DNA of 64,000 bases from Larimichthys crocea (Eukaryota; Chordata; Actinopteri; Sciaenidae). Under the pieces are notes generated by a model that saw only the letters and a list, made by a program, of their open reading frames with translations, was not told where the DNA came from and searched no databases. Position numbers and translations under genes: made by a program. The stretch's first letter is position 1. The number at the start of each line of letters is the position of its first letter. Shown here in pieces: positions 59,592-64,000 of this stretch. The stretch spans positions 2,392,695 to 2,456,694 of the forward strand of contig NC_040029.1 in assembly GCF_000972845.2 (NCBI RefSeq), read 5' to 3'.

Positions 59592-60864
59592 CCTTGTAGG
59601 CAGCGACGGGGAAAACAACAAAGTGGGCGAGTTGCTATGCAGCCATCAGGTAACTGGATGTCACGGTCCACATTCCTGGCAGAGCGGGTTTTGAAAAGTT
59701 GCTGTGAGAGTGGGGGGGGGGGGCCTGTTTTTGTCCTGGCTCCGGGGGCTGTTTTGAATGGAAAGTGGCTTTTATTTCACCACAAGGCCCCTGTGTATGG
59801 AAAGAGAAGTTATATTCTGTTTCATTTTTAACACACACACACACACACCGAGCGGGGAGACGCTATAAAAAAAAAAGTGCTTATTATTTGCACAGACGGT
59901 GACGTTCTGGTAAATAAATGGAGAGGAATGTGGCGAGCGGTCCCCGCAGTACTGCAAATCGATTAATGTATGCATTCCTCACATTTACATCTTTGACAGC
60001 AGCGTGTACGTGACAAGTCAGATGGCTGTTTTTCAGCCAAACACGTGGCAAACTGATTTTAAAGAAGGTCTGCTGCATCCTTCCTGATATTAGATTCGCA
60101 GTAGACTACAAGCAACATGAGCTCGTGTGTTTGTTTGTTTTCATCACCTTCACACATGTTCCGTACTGTATTTTATAGCTCTTATAAAGCTTGTAACTGA
60201 ATATGGAGTGGGAGGGTACTCAAGAACATACATGTGGACTCCAGCACGTACGCACGCTGGGAAATTGGGGTGTGTGTGTTTTTTTGTTTTTTTTCTCAGG
60301 GTTCCTTTTTTTTCCAGTGGCGTAGCCTCCATCCACGAACACTTGGCAGGGATGTGTGGACAGTGTGGAGAGAAGGGGGGGGAGTCGCTTGTTTTGTTTT
60401 CCAGTGCTGCTTGCCCTGACTGTTTGTGGGAGAGCGAATGAATGCGTGCATAATGGAGCAGGATGGCACGTGCACTCCGCTGCCCTTCTGCCTCATTAGG
60501 CTGTTCACTTAGCAGAAGTAAGACAGGCAGAGAGCGATGGGGGGAGCACGGCCTTGTATGCTCAGTAGAAAGACGAGGGGAGGGGCTTGAGCTTTTTAAA
60601 GCAACAAACAGAATCATTGGTGAGGCCCCCCCTTTCGACAGAGGTGCATTCTGGGAGTTCAGGACCCGGGGATGGAAGGCCTGATGGCTTGTTTACCGAA
60701 CACTCTGTCCTACCGCTGCCAGGCGTAGCGGGGTGATAGAGGTCAAAATGCGCTACGGGGGGTTTTGGCGGCGGGCCCCACTGGCGGAGGAGGGCTTTGA
60801 TTTCGTGTTCACCAGCACATCACGCTGGGCCCCTGGACCATGTGCCATCGTGACCTAAAAATCT

Positions 60865-60958
60865 GCAGGTTTTCATTCCAGGCCAAACACCTCAGAGAGT
60901 CCGCAGATTAGTTTATAACCTCTCAGTCAAATGTAGTTTGGCTGGAATGAAAACCTGC
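60865..60958. repeat. Hairpin-forming inverted repeat (MITE-like)
   Basis: The left arm 60865-60888 (GCAGGTTTTCATTCCAG-GCCAAAC) and right arm 60936-60958 are inverted copies with a single extra G, around a 47-bp spacer. Short palindromes with CAGGTTTTCATTCCA-type arms are, from memory, widespread in vertebrate genomes. Confidence 0.8.
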
Positions 60959-61708
60959 TGACTCTTGGGTCAGGGAAAAAACCTCTGGTCGGATGCCACC
61001 GCCTCTGAAAGAACATGAGGTTGTTTGTCAGGATCAAAGTAGCGCTAAACCAATCAGCCCCAACTTCCCCTTGGAATCTGGTGTTTTCCTCCCATGTGAC
61101 AGTAAGAAACGTGACAAAACGTCGACCAAACCCTGAAGTTGTCCGCTTTCAACAACCTGGGTATGTTTTTCAGGTGCTCCACCTCGAGTCAGCTTAAGGG
61201 TCAGGTGTTTGTTTACATCTTGTTTTGTAAGTGGGCCAAAACCATGTGACTCTGCGCCGGTGTTTACCTCTGCCCTCGCCTCCTCTCGCGGCCCCCGGCT
61301 CGCCGCAGCTCAGCCAGGTGGATGTTCTGTACCAGACCCAGATTAGCCAAGTCAGCCGTCTCTGTTTTCACCTCCCTGTCTGACTACTTTTATCTGACCG
61401 CGGCGGGCCAAGTCCTGTCCTGCTTCCTCGTGGTGATTCGAGAAGCTTGAGATTGAGACTCTATGGCTTTTACACACACATCTCTGTAGGTAGAATATAA
61501 GGGATAGAAGCAGGACGACACCCCGAGTCCCTCCTGAGTGCTAGTGGCAGATGGCCACTCTCCGGAGGGCGAGTGTGTGAGAGTGTGTGTGTGTAGTTGT
61601 GGGGAAAAAGGGGGTCGAATAGAGGGTTAAACCCCTGCCACTCGGCCCTATCTCCATACACATGCAAACACCTCATTACACCAATTTCCCTGCCTGAGCC
61701 CACTCTAG

Positions 61709-61718
61709 NNNNNNNNNN
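61709..61718. other. Assembly gap (10 N)
   Basis: Ten ambiguous bases followed by a TA/TG-rich low-complexity stretch (61729-61790). Ten N may be a placeholder for unknown length. Confidence 0.99.
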
Positions 61719-61802
61719 CAAGTAAACATATATATGTATATATGTGTATATATGTGTGTTATATATGTATATATGGTTATATATATATATAATGTTTCTC
61801 AG

Positions 61803-62324
61803 CTCATGCACACACACACACACACCTCTGCCTACTCACTATCCCTCCACTAATGACAGCCCACCATCTGCCGCACCCACAGGCTGCAGAGAGTATTACC
61901 ATCAGTATCGTGGTGTGTGTGTGTGTGTTGTGTGTGTGTGTGTGTAATTCATCGGCCAGATTAGAAGCATTCGTGTCCATCTACTCAAATCCCACTTCCT
62001 CTTAACGTCATTCAGTCGGCACTGCCAGTGATGTCATCATGCAGGCAGACGTGATGTATTTATTGGGTGGATAGGAATGCGCGATAGGAATTACGTGTAT
62101 CTATGTTACTATTTCCCGTGATGCGTGTTCGCTATCAGAGGGTGCATCGAGCGAAAGAGGTCTACCTTGCACAGCCATGCATCCCTAACTCCCTCCGAGC
62201 ATGCTCAGTAGATTCTGGCTGTCATAGCAAGCGTGTGCGTTGACACGAACCCAAATAACACATTCAATCAAGTTAGAGCCGAATAATCAATTAGTCGATT
62301 GACAGAAACTCAACTCTCTCAATT
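61803..62324 (+). repeat. Direct duplication, copy 1
   Basis: Starts CTCATGCACACAC and ends near CTCTCTCAATT; the whole 522 bp recurs at 62459-62985. Differences from copy 2 are few: AGGAATGCGCGATAGGAATT against AGGAACGCGCGCCAGAGCGC, single substitutions, one- or two-base slips and different TG lengths. Confidence 0.92.
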
Positions 62325-62458
62325 ATGTGTGTGGACACATCTTAATGTCGTCAAGAGATGCACAAGGTCATCCATTTTTTGGCGATGGCCCAACCCCTGT
62401 TTAACTTTCACCAGAGTCAAACCATGAATCCATTAGACAGACAGGAGTGCAAATATAT

Positions 62459-62563
62459 CTCATGCACACACACACACACACCTCTGCCTACTCACTATCC
62501 CTCCACTAATGACAGCCCACCATCTGCCGCACCCACAGGCTGCAGAGAGTATTACCATCAGTA

Positions 62564-62604
<41 letters not shown>

Positions 62605-62985
62605 TCATCGGCCAGATTAGAAGCATTCGTGTCCATCTACTCAAATCCCACTTCCTCTTAACGTCATTCAGTCGGCGCTGCCAGTGATGTCATCATGCAG
62701 GCAGACATGATGTATTTATTGGGTGGATAGGAACGCGCGCCAGAGCGCGTTACGTGTATCTATGTTACTATTTCCCGTGATGCGTGTTCGCTATCAGAGG
62801 GTGCATCGAGCGAAAGAGGTCTACCTTGCACAGCCATGCATCCCTAACTCCCTCCGAGCATGCTCAGTAGATTCTGGCTGTCATAGCAAGGCGTGCGTTG
62901 ACACGAACCCAAATACACAATTCAATCAAGTTAGAGCCGAATAATCAATTAGTCGATTGACAGAAACTCTAAACTCTCTCAAATT
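62459..62985 (+). repeat. Direct duplication, copy 2
   Basis: Second copy of the 61803-62324 segment, 527 bp, same orientation, separated by about 134 bp of unrelated sequence. Includes a (GT)n tract at 62566-62601. It could be a real tandem duplication or two versions of one locus kept by the assembler next to the N gap. Confidence 0.92.
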
Positions 62986-63736
62986 CTCAAGTTCAAGATT
63001 GTGGCAGTGATTCCCAACCCTCCGATGGATCATTGGATAACATCAAAGATGCATCATAGGATAGGTGGAGAAGAAAAAACGCACTGTTCTGGCACACAAA
63101 TTTGGATTTATTATTATTTATTATATTAAAGAATAATATTTTTACCTCTTTGGGACTTGAAAGTAAGATAATATGACACCTGGGATGCTAATAATCCTAA
63201 AAATGATGTGACAGTAAACTGAAAATGTAAGGCCAAAAAAAAAGTTATAATCTTGAGCTTTTATGCAAAATCTGCATGTAATTATTAATGAAAATAATCA
63301 TTCTGCTTCGTGGCGCTCACACACACTCAGACATTTACATCAGCGTCGATACCACATTTTCCACTACTGGAATTTTGGCTCAACATCATGACTTTGTGGC
63401 GCCGGTGTGCCCGTATTTTGTTTTCCCTCATGTCACATTTTGTCCTGGCATTTGTGGAATTACTCGTAAAGGCGACACCTTGGGTTCACCCATCAGCCTG
63501 ATTGTCCAATCCACTGTTTGCGACAACCCTCCTGCACACGGGCTCCAACGCACAAGCTGCTGAATAGTTTATTTACATCCGCATCGGACCTGCATCGAAG
63601 CCGTGATCTTGCAAACATAACAAAGCAGTGCAAATAGCCGAGGCAGGAAATCCAGAAATGCCATGTTACTTGATATACGGAGAACAAACATGCGCACGTA
63701 ACACCGCGGGCTCTTGTGTCAGAGTTTCCAGGCAGT

Positions 63737-63741
<5 letters not shown>

Positions 63742-63770
<29 letters not shown>
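63742..63770. repeat. (TG)n microsatellite
   Basis: About 29 bp of TG dinucleotide. Confidence 0.93.
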
Positions 63771-64000
63771 CATGGCACAGGGAGGAGGGGGGCTAAAGTA
63801 GGCCGGGATGTTCCAGACAGAAGCACTAGCTGCTAGATAACTGCGTGGCCAGCGTTCCCCACATTTAGCCAGCCACGGCTCCAGATGAGATTACAGCCTC
63901 TGCAGGCGAGATTAGACGGCCAGGGGTAGATCAGTGAGAGCCAGCGGCTACTCCACGGACAGCAGCTGGGTAATACGTAAAGGTGCGGACATTTGTTGTC

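Larger units (their letters stand above)
58511..64000 (+). other. Probable last intron of irs2
   Basis: Begins with the donor AAAG|GTGAGTG after exon 2. No terminal exon could be identified, since it would hold only about one codon plus UTR. Contents: TG microsatellites, a hairpin repeat at 60865-60958, a 10-N gap at 61709-61718 and a near-identical 520-bp direct duplication beyond it. Several non-repetitive blocks (for example 59040-59260 and 63800-63960) could be conserved non-coding elements. Confidence 0.6.

Overview
The window is nuclear DNA from a ray-finned (probably percomorph) fish. The evidence is the gene set, the GT-AG introns of vertebrate size, the many CA/TG microsatellites and the kinds of dispersed repeat. 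No bacterial, viral, plasmid or CRISPR features were seen. Identities come from reading the proteins against remembered vertebrate families; no search was run.

Four protein-coding genes can be assembled exon by exon with consistent splice phases. (1) txndc16 (ERp90-like ER thioredoxin-fold protein), minus strand, 19084-29308, 19 coding exons, 841 aa. (2) gpr137c (seven-TM lysosomal GPR137 family), plus strand, 30803-39407, 8 exons, 452 aa. Genes 1 and 2 are head to head across a roughly 1.4 kb CpG-rich interval, as TXNDC16/GPR137C are in human. (3) acp2 (lysosomal acid phosphatase), minus strand, 44596-50337, 13 exons, 415 aa. (4) irs2 (insulin receptor substrate 2), plus strand, from 55120; two coding exons are visible, and the terminal exon, expected to add about one residue, probably lies beyond the window.

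Layout: 1-19 kb is a gene-poor flank with microsatellites and old repeat fragments; 19-29.4 kb txndc16; 29.4-30.8 kb shared promoter and gpr137c leader; 30.8-41.85 kb gpr137c with a 5.7 kb first intron holding a minisatellite and a retroelement fragment, plus a 2.4 kb 3' UTR; 42.2-43.24 kb a 5'-truncated L1-type LINE with target-site duplication; 43.3-50.8 kb acp2 and its ETS-rich promoter; 50.8-54.7 kb AT-rich intergenic DNA; 54.7-64 kb the irs2 promoter, coding exons and start of its last intron. That intron contains an assembly gap (61709-61718) and a 520-bp near-identical direct duplication beside it.

The four genes do not form an operon-like system. Two products are lysosomal (gpr137c, acp2), one is ER-luminal (txndc16) and one is a cytosolic insulin/IGF adaptor (irs2). 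The points most worth checking are within the genes: a His at the KRLB tyrosine position of irs2, an apparent extra irs2 intron with a NAGNAG acceptor, a triplicated TPQN/His-rich tail in gpr137c with three upstream ORFs in its leader, and two copies of a short terminal-inverted-repeat element whose flanking direct repeats differ in length (16 vs 6 bp). I found no convincing new multi-gene system.
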